From: Acidaminococcaceae bacterium
GTDB taxonomy: Bacteria > Bacillota > Negativicutes > Acidaminococcales > Acidaminococcaceae
Assembly (NCBI GenBank): GCA_022484685.1
Contig: JAKVKY010000001.1
Coordinates: 1 to 64,000 of the forward strand
DNA length: 64,000 nt
Reading direction: 5' to 3'
Below are positions 33,727 to 42,198 of the stretch, piece by piece. The notes below the pieces were generated by a model. The model saw only the letters and a program-made list of their open reading frames with translations, had not been told where the DNA came from and searched no databases. A program made the position numbers and the translations under genes. Every line of letters starts with the position of its first letter. Within the stretch, counting starts at the first letter, position 1.

Positions 33727-36189
33727 ATGGTAGAAGCAGGGAGCAAGACCTGGGAACTTTGGCTTCAGGGGCGGGTGCAGGGCGTAGGTTTTAGACCGGC
33801 GGTCCTGCGGCTGGCCCAACAACTTCAGCTGACAGGCTGGGTCGCTAATAGCAGCGGCGCCGCCAGGATTACGGTGAACGCCAGCGCAGCGGAACTGGAA
33901 CGGTTCTGCACGGCTTTGCGGGCCCTGCCGGCGCCGATAGTACTTACACACTTGGACGCCAGGACGATAACGTCCCGGCGTTTTGCTGCTTTTACGATTC
34001 GGGAGAGCGGCGGTAAGCTGCCGCAGCCGGTGGTGCCGGCTGATCTGGGTGTGTGTCCGGACTGCCTGGCTGAGATGCTGAATCCTGGCAACCGGCGCTG
34101 GCATTATCCCTATATCAGCTGTGCCCAGTGCGGTCCGCGCTATACCATCATGCAAGCTTTGCCTTATGACCGGGAACGGACGACCATGTCTGAGTTTACC
34201 ATGTGCCAGGCGTGCCAGCAGGAATACGCGAACATTGACGACAGACGTTGCTACGGTCAGACGCTGAGCTGCCGGGACTGTGGTCCGCAGCTGGCAGGCC
34301 TGGTACGGGGACGTACGGAACTTTTAGCGCCCACGGCGGCGCTGGCAGCTGCCCGGGAACTATTGGCTTCCGGGAAGATTATCGCCGTAAAAAGCGTAGG
34401 CGGCTTTAACTTAGTCTGCAGGGCTGATGCAGAGACAGCGGTACAAGCCTTACGGCAGTTAAAACATCGTCCTACTAAACCTTTGGCCGTTTTAGTACGG
34501 GACCTGGAGTCAGCCCGGCAAATTTGTACGGTGACGCCGGCGGAGGCGGAACTTTTACAAAGTCCGGCCCGGCCCATCGTCCTCCTGGCCCGGAAAAATT
34601 TAGAGGCGGCGACCCTAAAGATGCAGCCAGCGACCAAGCCGGGGCCTGCTCAAAATGCTGCCGAGCCGGCAGTGACCATTGCCAGGTCGGTGGCGTATCC
34701 GTACGGACGGCTGGGCGTCTTTTTGCCGCCCCAGGGTCTGTATGCCTTGCTGGCGGAGCATTTTCCCCTGGTGGTTACCAGTTGTAATGAGAGCGGTGCG
34801 CCCATTATTTTTAGGGAGGCGTCTCTGGAAAAATATTATGCCGCCCACCCGCAGGTGGCCGGTTTGTTCACCTATGCACGCGCTATCCTGAGACCGGCGG
34901 ACGACAGCGTGGTCCAGGTGGTGGCGGGCCGGACGCAAATCTTGCGGCGCACCCGGGGCTATCTGCCGGAACCGGTGGCTATTACACCGGCATCAGGAGC
35001 ACGCTTAGCGGCACGGGTAACGCTTAATAAAGAAACAGCAGCATCTACATCCGGCGTGCGCGAAAAGTCAGCAGCACCGGCCCCGATAGCGCCGGTAGTT
35101 TTGGCGGTGGGAGCCCAGATGGAGCCGTCCTTTGCTTTGGGTAGGGAAAGTTTAATTTATCCGCTGGCCGTGCCGGGACATTTAGAAGAAGTAGCTACGC
35201 AGCAGCATTGGGATTGGCTGGTGCAGGATAGTGAAAAATTACTGGGACTCACGCCCCAAAGGGTGGTGGCGGATCTGCATCCGGATTATGTCACCACGAC
35301 CTGGGCTCAAAGTTCAGGACTGCCGGTTTTACAGGTGCAGCATCATCATGCCCATGCCTTAAGCGTCCTGGCCGAGCACCAGGTGCAGGGACCGGTACTC
35401 GCCGTATGTTTTGACGGTACCGGTTGGGGCAGCGACGGCACGGTGTGGGGCGGTGAATTTTTACATTGTGAAGGTTTAAGTTTCCGGCGGGTGGCACACC
35501 TGGCCGCCGTACCGATGCTGGGCGGGAATCAGTCCATGCGTCAGGGCTGGAAAACAGCTTTGTGCCAGTTAGTACACGCCGGGTTAACACCGGCGGCTTT
35601 CCCGGAAGCGGTACCCCAAATGACGGCGGCTAATTTTACCGCAGTCCGGGCAGCACTACACCAGCAGGTCAACGTCATCAAAAATTCCAGCCTGGGCAGG
35701 CTCTTTGACGCTGTCAGCGCCCTCTTAGGCATTTGCAGCGACAATACCCATCAGGGACGGGGCGCCATGGAACTGGAAGCCTGGGCCCAGTTAGCCCGGA
35801 CACAGAAAATAGCGCCGCTGGCTTTACACTTGGCAAACCGGGGTGAGATTTTTGATGCGGCGGCTTTGCTGCAGGAACTGGCAGAGTCTCGTAAACAGGT
35901 AGAAACAGGTGCGGAAAAACAATGGCGGGCAGCGGCGGCTTTAGGTTTCCACCGGGCCGTGATCGACATGGTTCTGGCGGTCGCCCAAAAAAGCAACTGC
36001 CGGCAGGTAGCCCTGACAGGCGGCTGTTTTGCCAACCGCATCCTGCTGGCAGGGTGCGAGCAGTCCTTGAAATCTGCAGGGTTTAGAGTTTATTTTAACG
36101 AACAGGTACCGCCCGGTGACGGTGGTATCGCTTTAGGTCAGGCCTATTATGGTTTACTTTATGCTGCCCGGGAACAGGGCGGCCAGTAG
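33727..36189 (+). CDS. hypF: Carbamoyltransferase HypF
   Basis: This 820-residue enzyme makes the cyanide ligand precursor from carbamoyl phosphate and passes it to HypE. Domains in order are acylphosphatase-like (GRVQGVGFRP, about residues 13-100) and two zinc-finger segments (CPDCLAEM...CAQCGPRYT and CQACQQEY...CRDCGPQ, about 110-190). A YrdC-like domain (KIIAVKSVGGFNLVCRA, about 215-390) and a Kae1-like domain with VQHHHAHALSVLAEH and GDGGIALGQAYYG (about 455-815) complete it. An Ala/Thr-rich linker around 421-455 is low in complexity. ATG 33727 has CAGGTG upstream; a TTG at 33706 is the alternative. Confidence 0.95.
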   Translation: MVEAGSKTWELWLQGRVQGVGFRPAVLRLAQQLQLTGWVANSSGAARITVNASAAELERFCTALRALPAPIVLTHLDARTITSRRFAAFTIRESGGKLPQPVVPADLGVCPDCLAEMLNPGNRRWHYPYISCAQCGPRYTIMQALPYDRERTTMSEFTMCQACQQEYANIDDRRCYGQTLSCRDCGPQLAGLVRGRTELLAPTAALAAARELLASGKIIAVKSVGGFNLVCRADAETAVQALRQLKHRPTKPLAVLVRDLESARQICTVTPAEAELLQSPARPIVLLARKNLEAATLKMQPATKPGPAQNAAEPAVTIARSVAYPYGRLGVFLPPQGLYALLAEHFPLVVTSCNESGAPIIFREASLEKYYAAHPQVAGLFTYARAILRPADDSVVQVVAGRTQILRRTRGYLPEPVAITPASGARLAARVTLNKETAASTSGVREKSAAPAPIAPVVLAVGAQMEPSFALGRESLIYPLAVPGHLEEVATQQHWDWLVQDSEKLLGLTPQRVVADLHPDYVTTTWAQSSGLPVLQVQHHHAHALSVLAEHQVQGPVLAVCFDGTGWGSDGTVWGGEFLHCEGLSFRRVAHLAAVPMLGGNQSMRQGWKTALCQLVHAGLTPAAFPEAVPQMTAANFTAVRAALHQQVNVIKNSSLGRLFDAVSALLGICSDNTHQGRGAMELEAWAQLARTQKIAPLALHLANRGEIFDAAALLQELAESRKQVETGAEKQWRAAAALGFHRAVIDMVLAVAQKSNCRQVALTGGCFANRILLAGCEQSLKSAGFRVYFNEQVPPGDGGIALGQAYYGLLYAAREQGGQ

Positions 36190-36203
36190 CAAAGGAGTCG
36201 CGT

Positions 36204-36428
36204 ATGTGCGTAGCTTTTCCCGGTCTTGTGAAAGAAATTGAAGGGCAGCATGCCCAGGTGGATTTTGCCGGTACTTTGGCCCGGGTCAATTTAGCGTTGG
36301 TAGAGGCCAAGGTAGGCGATTATGTACTGGTTCACGCCGGGATGGCCATCCAGGTCATGCAGGCGGAGCAGGCCCAGGAACTGACGGACCTGTACCGGGA
36401 ACTGGAGGAGGCGGCCCGTGCAGACTAA
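36204..36428 (+). CDS. hypC: Hydrogenase maturation chaperone HypC
   Basis: This 74-residue chaperone begins MCVAFPG, with the essential Cys2 that holds the Fe(CN)2CO unit together with HypD. VDFAGTLARVNLALVEAKVGDYVLVHAGMAIQ is the OB-like core. AAAGGAG lies upstream of the ATG. It overlaps hypD by 11 bases. Confidence 0.96.
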   Translation: MCVAFPGLVKEIEGQHAQVDFAGTLARVNLALVEAKVGDYVLVHAGMAIQVMQAEQAQELTDLYRELEEAARAD

Positions 36429-37455
36429 ACTGTTGGTAGAGTACTTAAAAAATTACCGGGGCCGGCCTCTAAAACTTATGGAAGTCTGCGGTACCCATAC
36501 GGCGGCTTTGTACCGCAGTGGTCTGCGCAACCTGCTGCCGGCGGGCATCAAACTGTTGTCCGGACCGGGTTGTCCCGTGTGCGTGACGCCGACGGCGTAT
36601 ATTGATAAGCTGGTGGCGCTGTCTCTGCAGCCGGGGACCTGCGTGCTTTCGTTCGGCGACATGCTGGCGGTGCCGGGAAGCAAGGCTTCCTTATTAAGCG
36701 CCCGGGCCCAGGGCGGTCACTGCGACTTTTTTTACCAGCCGGAAGATGTCCTAGCCCGGGCCGCCCGGGAACCGGAGACCACCTTTGTCCTGGCGGCGGT
36801 AGGCTTTGAAACTACGGCGCCGGTGTGGGCGGCTTTGGCGGCCACGGTGCTGGCCCAGGGTTTAACCAATATTAAATTTTTAACGGCCTTAAAAACCATG
36901 CCCCAGGTCCTGGACGAACTGTGCCGCACGGCGGATATCGACGGCTTCCTTTGTCCCGGTCATGTGGCGGTGATCACGGGCAGCGAAAGTTTTCGTCCCT
37001 TGGCGGAACGCTATCATAAGCCCATGGTGGTGGCCGGTTTTACGCCGGAACTTTTGGCGGCGGCCCTGTGCCGTCTGGTGCGGGCAGCCAGTCAAAACGA
37101 GGCCGGTCTCTGGAATGAGTACAGTACTTTTGTCAAACCGGAGGGCAATGCAAAAGCCCAGGCGCTGTTGCGGCAGGTTTTTGCACCGGGACCGGCCAGC
37201 TGGCGCGGTCTGATGGTACTGCCCGCTTCCGGTTTGTACCTGCAGGGACCTTATGCCAAACTGGATGCCGGCAGCCACGGTCTGGATGCGGATCAGATAC
37301 CGGCGGGCTGCAGCTGCGGGGCGGTGCTCACCGGCCAACTAACCAGCCGGGAGTGTCCGCTGTTTGGGACGGCTTGTACGCCGTCTCATCCGGTAGGCGC
37401 CTGCATGGTTTCCAGTGAAGGCAGCTGCCGCATCGTGTACGAGGAACAAGGTTAA
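36418..37455 (+). CDS. hypD: Hydrogenase maturation scaffold HypD
   Basis: This 345-residue iron-sulfur protein assembles the Fe(CN)2CO cofactor with HypC. Signature blocks are LMEVCGTHTAALYRSGL (near residue 24), LLSGPGCPVCVTP, FAAVGFETTAP-like VLAAVGFETTAPVWAAL, CPGHVAVITG, and the C-terminal cysteine cluster CSCGAVL...CPLFGTAC...VGACMVSSEGSC for the [4Fe-4S] cluster. The start is GTG within the hypC 3' end. Confidence 0.96.
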   Translation: MQTKLLVEYLKNYRGRPLKLMEVCGTHTAALYRSGLRNLLPAGIKLLSGPGCPVCVTPTAYIDKLVALSLQPGTCVLSFGDMLAVPGSKASLLSARAQGGHCDFFYQPEDVLARAAREPETTFVLAAVGFETTAPVWAALAATVLAQGLTNIKFLTALKTMPQVLDELCRTADIDGFLCPGHVAVITGSESFRPLAERYHKPMVVAGFTPELLAAALCRLVRAASQNEAGLWNEYSTFVKPEGNAKAQALLRQVFAPGPASWRGLMVLPASGLYLQGPYAKLDAGSHGLDADQIPAGCSCGAVLTGQLTSRECPLFGTACTPSHPVGACMVSSEGSCRIVYEEQG

Positions 37456-37500
37456 GCTGCCATCATGGCGACGCTTGAAAATTTATTGATACAGGGGAAG

Positions 37501-38553
37501 ATGCAGATGCAGATTGAAATGAAACATGGCGCCGGCGGCGCGGCGACCGAGGCTTTGATTAACAGTATCTTTGCTCAATATTTTCAGAACGAGACTTTGA
37601 GCCGCATGGAAGATGGGGCGGTGCTGCCGGAGCTCACAGGCAGCCCGGTGCTGACCACGGATAGTTTTGTGGTGACGCCGCTCTTTTTCCCCGGCGGCGA
37701 TATCGGCCGTCTGTCCGTGTGCGGTACGGTCAACGACTTAGCATGCATGGGCGCCCGGCCTTTGTATCTGACCGCCGGTTTTATCCTGGAAGAGGGTCTG
37801 GAACTGGCAACGCTGGAACGGGTGGTGCAGAGCCTGGCAGCCACAGCTCAAGAAGCCGGGGTGCAAATCGTGGCCGGCGATACCAAGGTGGTGGAACGGC
37901 GGCACGCAGAGGTGGGGACAGTTACAAAAGAAAATTTGGGAACGGGCAGCACTAATTTGCCCTCGCCGGGGCTTTTTATCAATACCACGGGCCTGGGCGT
38001 AAGACCGGCAGCGTGCCGGATTGGCGCCAGCCAGATTAAACCCGGCGACCGGATCCTGGTTTCGGGAACCTTAGGCGACCACCACGGCTGTATCCTGGCC
38101 ACCCGTCTGGGACTGCAGACCAGCCTGAAGAGCGACTGTGCGCCCTTAAACAAACTGGTGGCGGCGCTGCTGGCTGCGGGCATTAAGATTCACACCCTCC
38201 GTGACATGACCAGAGGCGGTCTGGCTACGGTGGCCAACGAAGTGGCTGCGGCCTCCGGCTGTAAGATTATTATCGAAGAAGATAAAGTACCGGTCCGGGC
38301 CGGCGTTACCTCTTTGTGCGGCTTGCTGGGACTGGAACCCTATACCATGGGGAACGAAGGCAAGCTTCTGATAGCGGTGCCGGCAGACCAGGCCGAGGCG
38401 GCCCTGCATATAATACAGGCCCAGCCTTACGGACGGGAAGCGGCCCTGGTAGGTACGGCCCACAGCGGCAGCGGCGTCTTTTTACAAACGGCGTTAGGCG
38501 GTCTGAGAAATTTACCGCCGCTCCGGGGGGAAGGTTTGCCCAGGATTTGTTAA
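37501..38553 (+). CDS. hypE: Carbamoyl dehydratase HypE
   Basis: This is a roughly 350-residue PurM-like ATPase that dehydrates the carbamoyl group on its C-terminal cysteine to thiocyanate. The protein ends PRIC, the diagnostic catalytic tail. The N-terminus reads MKHGAGGAATEALI; LTTDSFVVTPLFFPGGDIGRLSVCGTVNDLACMGARP is the ATP-binding core, and RDMTRGGLATVANEVA lies in the second domain. ATGs at 37501 and 37507 follow a GGGG segment; an ATG at 37465 with a weaker site is also open. It is the last gene of the ech-hyp unit. Confidence 0.95.
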   Translation: MQMQIEMKHGAGGAATEALINSIFAQYFQNETLSRMEDGAVLPELTGSPVLTTDSFVVTPLFFPGGDIGRLSVCGTVNDLACMGARPLYLTAGFILEEGLELATLERVVQSLAATAQEAGVQIVAGDTKVVERRHAEVGTVTKENLGTGSTNLPSPGLFINTTGLGVRPAACRIGASQIKPGDRILVSGTLGDHHGCILATRLGLQTSLKSDCAPLNKLVAALLAAGIKIHTLRDMTRGGLATVANEVAAASGCKIIIEEDKVPVRAGVTSLCGLLGLEPYTMGNEGKLLIAVPADQAEAALHIIQAQPYGREAALVGTAHSGSGVFLQTALGGLRNLPPLRGEGLPRIC

Positions 38554-38559
38554 AGCAAA

Positions 38560-38589
38560 AAGGGTACTGCAAATTTTTGCAGTACCCTT
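38560..38589. terminator. Bidirectional terminator between hypE and the BASS gene
   Basis: AAGGGTACTGCAAA (38560-38573) pairs perfectly with TTTGCAGTACCCTT (38576-38589). A/T runs on both flanks suit termination of both convergent genes. Confidence 0.88.
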
Positions 38590-38609
38590 AAATTATTTAA
38601 GTTTAAAGT

Positions 38610-39620
38610 TTAAGCTTTGGCCGGTGCGGCTTTGGCTTCAGTTCCTTCGGGAACGTAATCCGGATCAAACTTGGGGTTCAGGTAGTTGACGAAGATGAAA
38701 GCCAGGATGGCGCCGGAAATATTGTGCCAGGCACTGAAGATAGCGCCGGGAACCGTAGCCATAGGCATAGCGGCAAAGTGAGCTTTGGCCAGGCCCGTAG
38801 CCAGACCGGAGTTTTGCATGCCGACTTCGATAGAGAGGGCGACAGCTTTTTTCCAGCTCATGCCGGTAACTTTGGCGGCCAGGAAGCCTAAAGCGTAACC
38901 GCACACGTTGTGCAGCATAACCACTACGAGGATGAGCGCGCTGCTCTGCAGGATAGCATTGCGGCTGGCACCGATAACGCCGGCGATAATTAAGGAAATC
39001 GCGATGGCGGAAACGGCGGGCAGGTAATCTACGGCTACAGCGGCAAACTTAGGCAGGAACTTTTTTACAGCCAGGCCTAAGCAGATAGGAATAATAACAA
39101 TCTCGATGATGCTCCAGAACATAGCCACCGGGCTGAAATCAATCTTGGTACCGATGATGAGATAGGTTAAGAGCGGGGTTAAGATAGGCGACAGCAAGGT
39201 GCTGACGCTGGTCATGGTCACGGACAAGGGCAGGTCGCCTTTGCTCATGAAGGTGATGACGTTAGAAGCGGTACCGCCGGGGCAGGTGCCGACCAGGACC
39301 ACGCCGGCCGTGAGCGCCGGGCTCAAATCAAAAGCGCGGCACAGGATAAAAGCCAGACCGGGCATGATGATGTACTGAGCAGCAGCGCCGATTAATACAT
39401 CGGTGGGGCGCTTAAAGACTAAGATGAAATCTTCGGTGGTGAGCGTGGTGCCCATACCGAACATGATGACGCCTAACAGGAAGCTCAGGATGGAAATGCC
39501 GCCGGCTTTACCCAGGACCCACTTAAAAGCGTCCGGGAAGGTCATGCCCAAGATCAGGAACAAAACCGCCATCAAGCCGAAATACTTACCGATGGTTACG
39601 CATACTTTTTTCATAGTCAT
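38610..39620 (-). CDS. Bile acid:sodium symporter family (BASS) transporter
   Basis: This 336-residue membrane protein has about ten helices in the BASS fold. Landmarks are GVIMFGMGTTLTTEDF, GVVLVGTCPGGTASNVITFMSKGD (sodium/substrate site region) and SIEVGMQNSGLATGLAKAHF. Family members move bile acids, pantoate, pyruvate or other organic anions with sodium; the substrate cannot be deduced here. The C-terminus carries a short Ala/Lys tail. GAGG lies nine bases before the start, an ATG-ACT-ATG pair. It is transcribed alone, from a good promoter about 100 bases upstream. Confidence 0.88.
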   Translation of the reverse strand: MTMKKVCVTIGKYFGLMAVLFLILGMTFPDAFKWVLGKAGGISILSFLLGVIMFGMGTTLTTEDFILVFKRPTDVLIGAAAQYIIMPGLAFILCRAFDLSPALTAGVVLVGTCPGGTASNVITFMSKGDLPLSVTMTSVSTLLSPILTPLLTYLIIGTKIDFSPVAMFWSIIEIVIIPICLGLAVKKFLPKFAAVAVDYLPAVSAIAISLIIAGVIGASRNAILQSSALILVVVMLHNVCGYALGFLAAKVTGMSWKKAVALSIEVGMQNSGLATGLAKAHFAAMPMATVPGAIFSAWHNISGAILAFIFVNYLNPKFDPDYVPEGTEAKAAPAKA

Positions 39621-39717
39621 ACCAAGATACCTCTTTCCCTTAAAAATATAATAACAAACTTGCGCTCAAGGCGCTTCTTACGGTGGCAGAGCCCCGTAAA
39701 TTTGTATGTTGAAAGTT

Positions 39718-39746
39718 ATTATATACAGTTTGTTATAAAAAAGCAA
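39718..39746 (-). promoter_or_regulatory. Sigma-A promoter of the BASS gene
   Basis: On the minus strand TTGCTT (39746-39741) is followed after 17 bases by TATAAT (39723-39718). The rest of the AT-rich 39621-39871 stretch shows no gene. Confidence 0.7.
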
Positions 39747-39871
39747 ACAAAAAGTCACTTTTTTGTAAACATTTTTAAAAGCGAGCGTATTTTGTATACA
39801 AGGTTACAAAAAAATATGAAACAGATTTGACTTAAAACAATAAAAAGCTGGGCTTTTGTGTAAATTTTTGT

Positions 39872-39900
39872 TTGACAAGGCACACGTATCAGCTTATAAT
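39872..39900 (+). promoter_or_regulatory. Consensus promoter of the lysine biosynthesis unit
   Basis: TTGACA (39872-39877), 17 bases, then TATAAT (39895-39900): a perfect sigma-A promoter, starting transcription just before the riboswitch. Confidence 0.92.
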
Positions 39901-39913
39901 AGACGTAACTTGA

Positions 39914-40072
39914 AAGATAGAGGCGCGAGAAGCATCAGTACCCCGGGGAGAGGCATCGGCGAACCGGGAGAAAGGGCTATCGCCGAAGGGGGAAGGCAGG
40001 CATGCCCTCCAGCCTGGGCCGGCGGGGAAACCCGGCGGACTGTCGTCAGCGCTGCTGGCGGAGAGCTATCTC
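39914..40072 (+). ncRNA. Lysine riboswitch (L box)
   Basis: The leader opens AGATAGAGGCGCGA, contains the AGTA turn, GGCATCGGCGAA and the conserved ATCGCCGAAGG core, and closes with AGCTATCT, so that AGATAG (39915-39920) and CTATCT (40066-40071) form P1. These are hallmarks of the lysine riboswitch, and the downstream genes are dapB, asd, lysC and dapA. Lysine binding would favour the terminator at 40097-40127 and shut the genes off. The call rests on consensus by eye, not on a covariance search. Confidence 0.9.
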
Positions 40073-40096
40073 AACTATTTAGGTGCATTTAACTTG

Positions 40097-40127
40097 AACC
40101 GTTGGGATATGTCTCAACGGTTTTTTT
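40097..40127 (+). terminator. Riboswitch-controlled terminator before dapB
   Basis: AACCGTTGGGA (40097-40107) pairs with TCTCAACGGTT (40112-40122) around a tetraloop, followed by T7. It lies between the lysine riboswitch and dapB and is the likely expression platform. Confidence 0.9.
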
Positions 40128-40228
40128 ATAAGCCGGTGCTTTTAAGTGGACTGAGTTTAACGCGGATGTTACTTTTTAATGCTTTAGTTGCAACAAGGTT
40201 ACTTATAATGAAGAAAGGTGTGGCAAAG

Positions 40229-41011
40229 ATGAGCAAGGTTTTGGTGAACGGCGCTTTAGGGCGCATGGGCAGCGAGGTGGTCCGGGCGGTCAATAACGCG
40301 GCGGATCTGGAACTGGTGGGCGGAGTGGATATCCATGGCGCCGGTAAGACAGTGCCGGGTAAGCAGGGCGCCCTGCCTGTCTATACGGATTTAGCAGAGG
40401 CGCTGGCGGCCACCCGGCCGGACGTGGTGGTGGACTTTACCCGGCCGGATGTGGTCATGGACGGTCTGCGCCTGATCTTGAAAGCAGGCGTGCATGCTGT
40501 GGTAGGCACCACAGGGTTTACCCCGGAACGCTTGGCCGAGGTTAAACAACTGGCCGAGGCTCATCACACGGCCGCCTTGATTGCGCCGAACTTTGCGCTG
40601 GGCGCCGTGGTGATGATGAAGCTGGCGGCGGAAGCGGCTAAATATTTTAGCGACGTGGAAATCATCGAGAAGCACCACGACCAGAAACTGGATGCTCCCA
40701 GTGGTACGGCTCTCTTAACGGCTCAGATGATTACCAAGGTGAGGACGGCCCACAAGCAGGGTCATCCGGAAGAGAAAGAAACCCTGGCCTCCGTGCGGGG
40801 CGGCGACGTAGAAGGCATCCGCATCCACAGTTTGCGTCTGCCGGGGTACGTAGCTTCCCAGGAAGTTGTCTTTGGCAGTCAGGGCGAGACCTTAAAGATT
40901 ATCAATGACCCGGTGAACCGGGAATGTTATATGCCCGGCGTGCTCATGGGCTGCCGTAAGATTTTAGGGCGCCAGGGCCTGGTGTACGGTCTGGACCAGA
41001 TCCTGGATTAA
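40229..41011 (+). CDS. dapB: 4-hydroxy-tetrahydrodipicolinate reductase
   Basis: This 260-residue enzyme reduces the DapA product with NAD(P)H on the way to diaminopimelate and lysine. The Rossmann start is SKVLVNGALGRMGSEVVRAV; VVDFTRPD, VVGTTGFT, APNFALGAV, the catalytic EIIEKHHDQKLDAPSGTAL and SLRLPGYVASQEVVFG follow. ATG 40229, preceded by GAAAGGTG, is chosen; an upstream in-frame ATG at 40094 would run back into the terminator. It is the first gene under the riboswitch. Confidence 0.96.
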   Translation: MSKVLVNGALGRMGSEVVRAVNNAADLELVGGVDIHGAGKTVPGKQGALPVYTDLAEALAATRPDVVVDFTRPDVVMDGLRLILKAGVHAVVGTTGFTPERLAEVKQLAEAHHTAALIAPNFALGAVVMMKLAAEAAKYFSDVEIIEKHHDQKLDAPSGTALLTAQMITKVRTAHKQGHPEEKETLASVRGGDVEGIRIHSLRLPGYVASQEVVFGSQGETLKIINDPVNRECYMPGVLMGCRKILGRQGLVYGLDQILD

Positions 41012-41093
41012 GGCAGCGCGCTGTCAACAGCTGATGCTGTGCTGCAATAATCGTGTCACTGCAAATGATATTGTCACAAAGAAATGAGGGAAC

Positions 41094-42137
41094 ATGATGC
41101 AAAAATACAATGTGGCCATCCTGGGCGCTACGGGCGCGGTGGGAAGCGAATTTATCAACCTGATCGAGGAACGGGATTTTCCTTTTAACGAACTGCGGCT
41201 GCTGGCTTCTAAACGCAGTGCCGGCACCAAGCTTACCGTCAAGGGTAAAACTTATACGGTGGAAGAAGCTACCCCGGCTTCTTTTAAGGGCATGGATATC
41301 GCCCTCTTTGCCGGCGGCAGCATCTCCAAGGAATTTGCGCCTTACGCTGTCAAGGCCGGCGCGGTGGTCATCGATAACTCCAGCACTTTCCGCATGGATC
41401 CGGACGTACCTTTGATCGTGCCGGAGATTAATCCTCAGGCCATCCTGAAACACCACGGCATCATTGCTAATCCTAATTGTTCCACCATCATCATGATGAT
41501 GGCTTTAAAACCTTTATACGACCTGGCCCGGATCAAGCGGATTGTGGTCAGCACTTATCAGGCGGTGAGCGGCGCCGGCAAAGAAGGCATCGACGAGCTT
41601 ACCGATGAGACCAGGGCTTACAGCGAGGGCAAAGAGATGGTACCTCATATCCTGCCTTCCGCCAGCCTGGCCAAGCATTTTCCCATCGCCTTCAACCTGA
41701 TCCCGCAGATTGATGTCTTCCTGGATAACCTTTATACCAAGGAAGAGATGAAGATGGTCAACGAGACCCGCAAGATTTTTGACGACCAGAGTATCCGCAT
41801 CACGGCTACCACGGTACGGGTGCCCGTCTACCGCAGCCACAGTGAAAGCGTGAACGTGGAATTTGAGCACGACCTGGACCTGGCGGAGATGCGGCAGGCC
41901 CTGGCTCATTTCCCCGGGGTACAGGTCATGGACGAACCTAACGAGCAGGTTTATCCCATGCCTTTATACACCAGCGGCAAGAATGACTGTTACGTAGGCC
42001 GGCTGCGCCGGGATGAGTCTAATCCTAACACCTTTAACTTCTGGGTGGTGGGCGACCAGATTCGCAAAGGCGCGGCTCTGAACGCGCTGCAGATTGCGGA
42101 AGTGATGATTAAGAACGGCTGGCTGCAGAAAAAATAA
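41094..42137 (+). CDS. asd: Aspartate-semialdehyde dehydrogenase
   Basis: This 347-residue enzyme converts aspartyl phosphate to the semialdehyde that feeds DapA. The N-terminal VAILGATGAVGSEFI binds NADP, IANPNCSTIIMMMAL carries the catalytic Cys (about residue 129), and VSTYQAVSGAGKEGIDEL and TTVRVPVYRSHSESVNVEF follow. It has two adjacent ATGs (41094, 41097) after a GAGG. It is the second gene of the lysine cluster. Confidence 0.96.
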   Translation: MMQKYNVAILGATGAVGSEFINLIEERDFPFNELRLLASKRSAGTKLTVKGKTYTVEEATPASFKGMDIALFAGGSISKEFAPYAVKAGAVVIDNSSTFRMDPDVPLIVPEINPQAILKHHGIIANPNCSTIIMMMALKPLYDLARIKRIVVSTYQAVSGAGKEGIDELTDETRAYSEGKEMVPHILPSASLAKHFPIAFNLIPQIDVFLDNLYTKEEMKMVNETRKIFDDQSIRITATTVRVPVYRSHSESVNVEFEHDLDLAEMRQALAHFPGVQVMDEPNEQVYPMPLYTSGKNDCYVGRLRRDESNPNTFNFWVVGDQIRKGAALNALQIAEVMIKNGWLQKK

Positions 42138-42198
42138 ACAGCCGGCGTGGTCAAGAAGGGTCAGATGAGGGGACCCGGAGCAGGGAAGGAAACTAAAG

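Noticed and set aside
39856-40092. 78-residue frame before dapB
   Set aside because: It runs through the promoter and the lysine riboswitch, has no family likeness and ignores the RNA structure.
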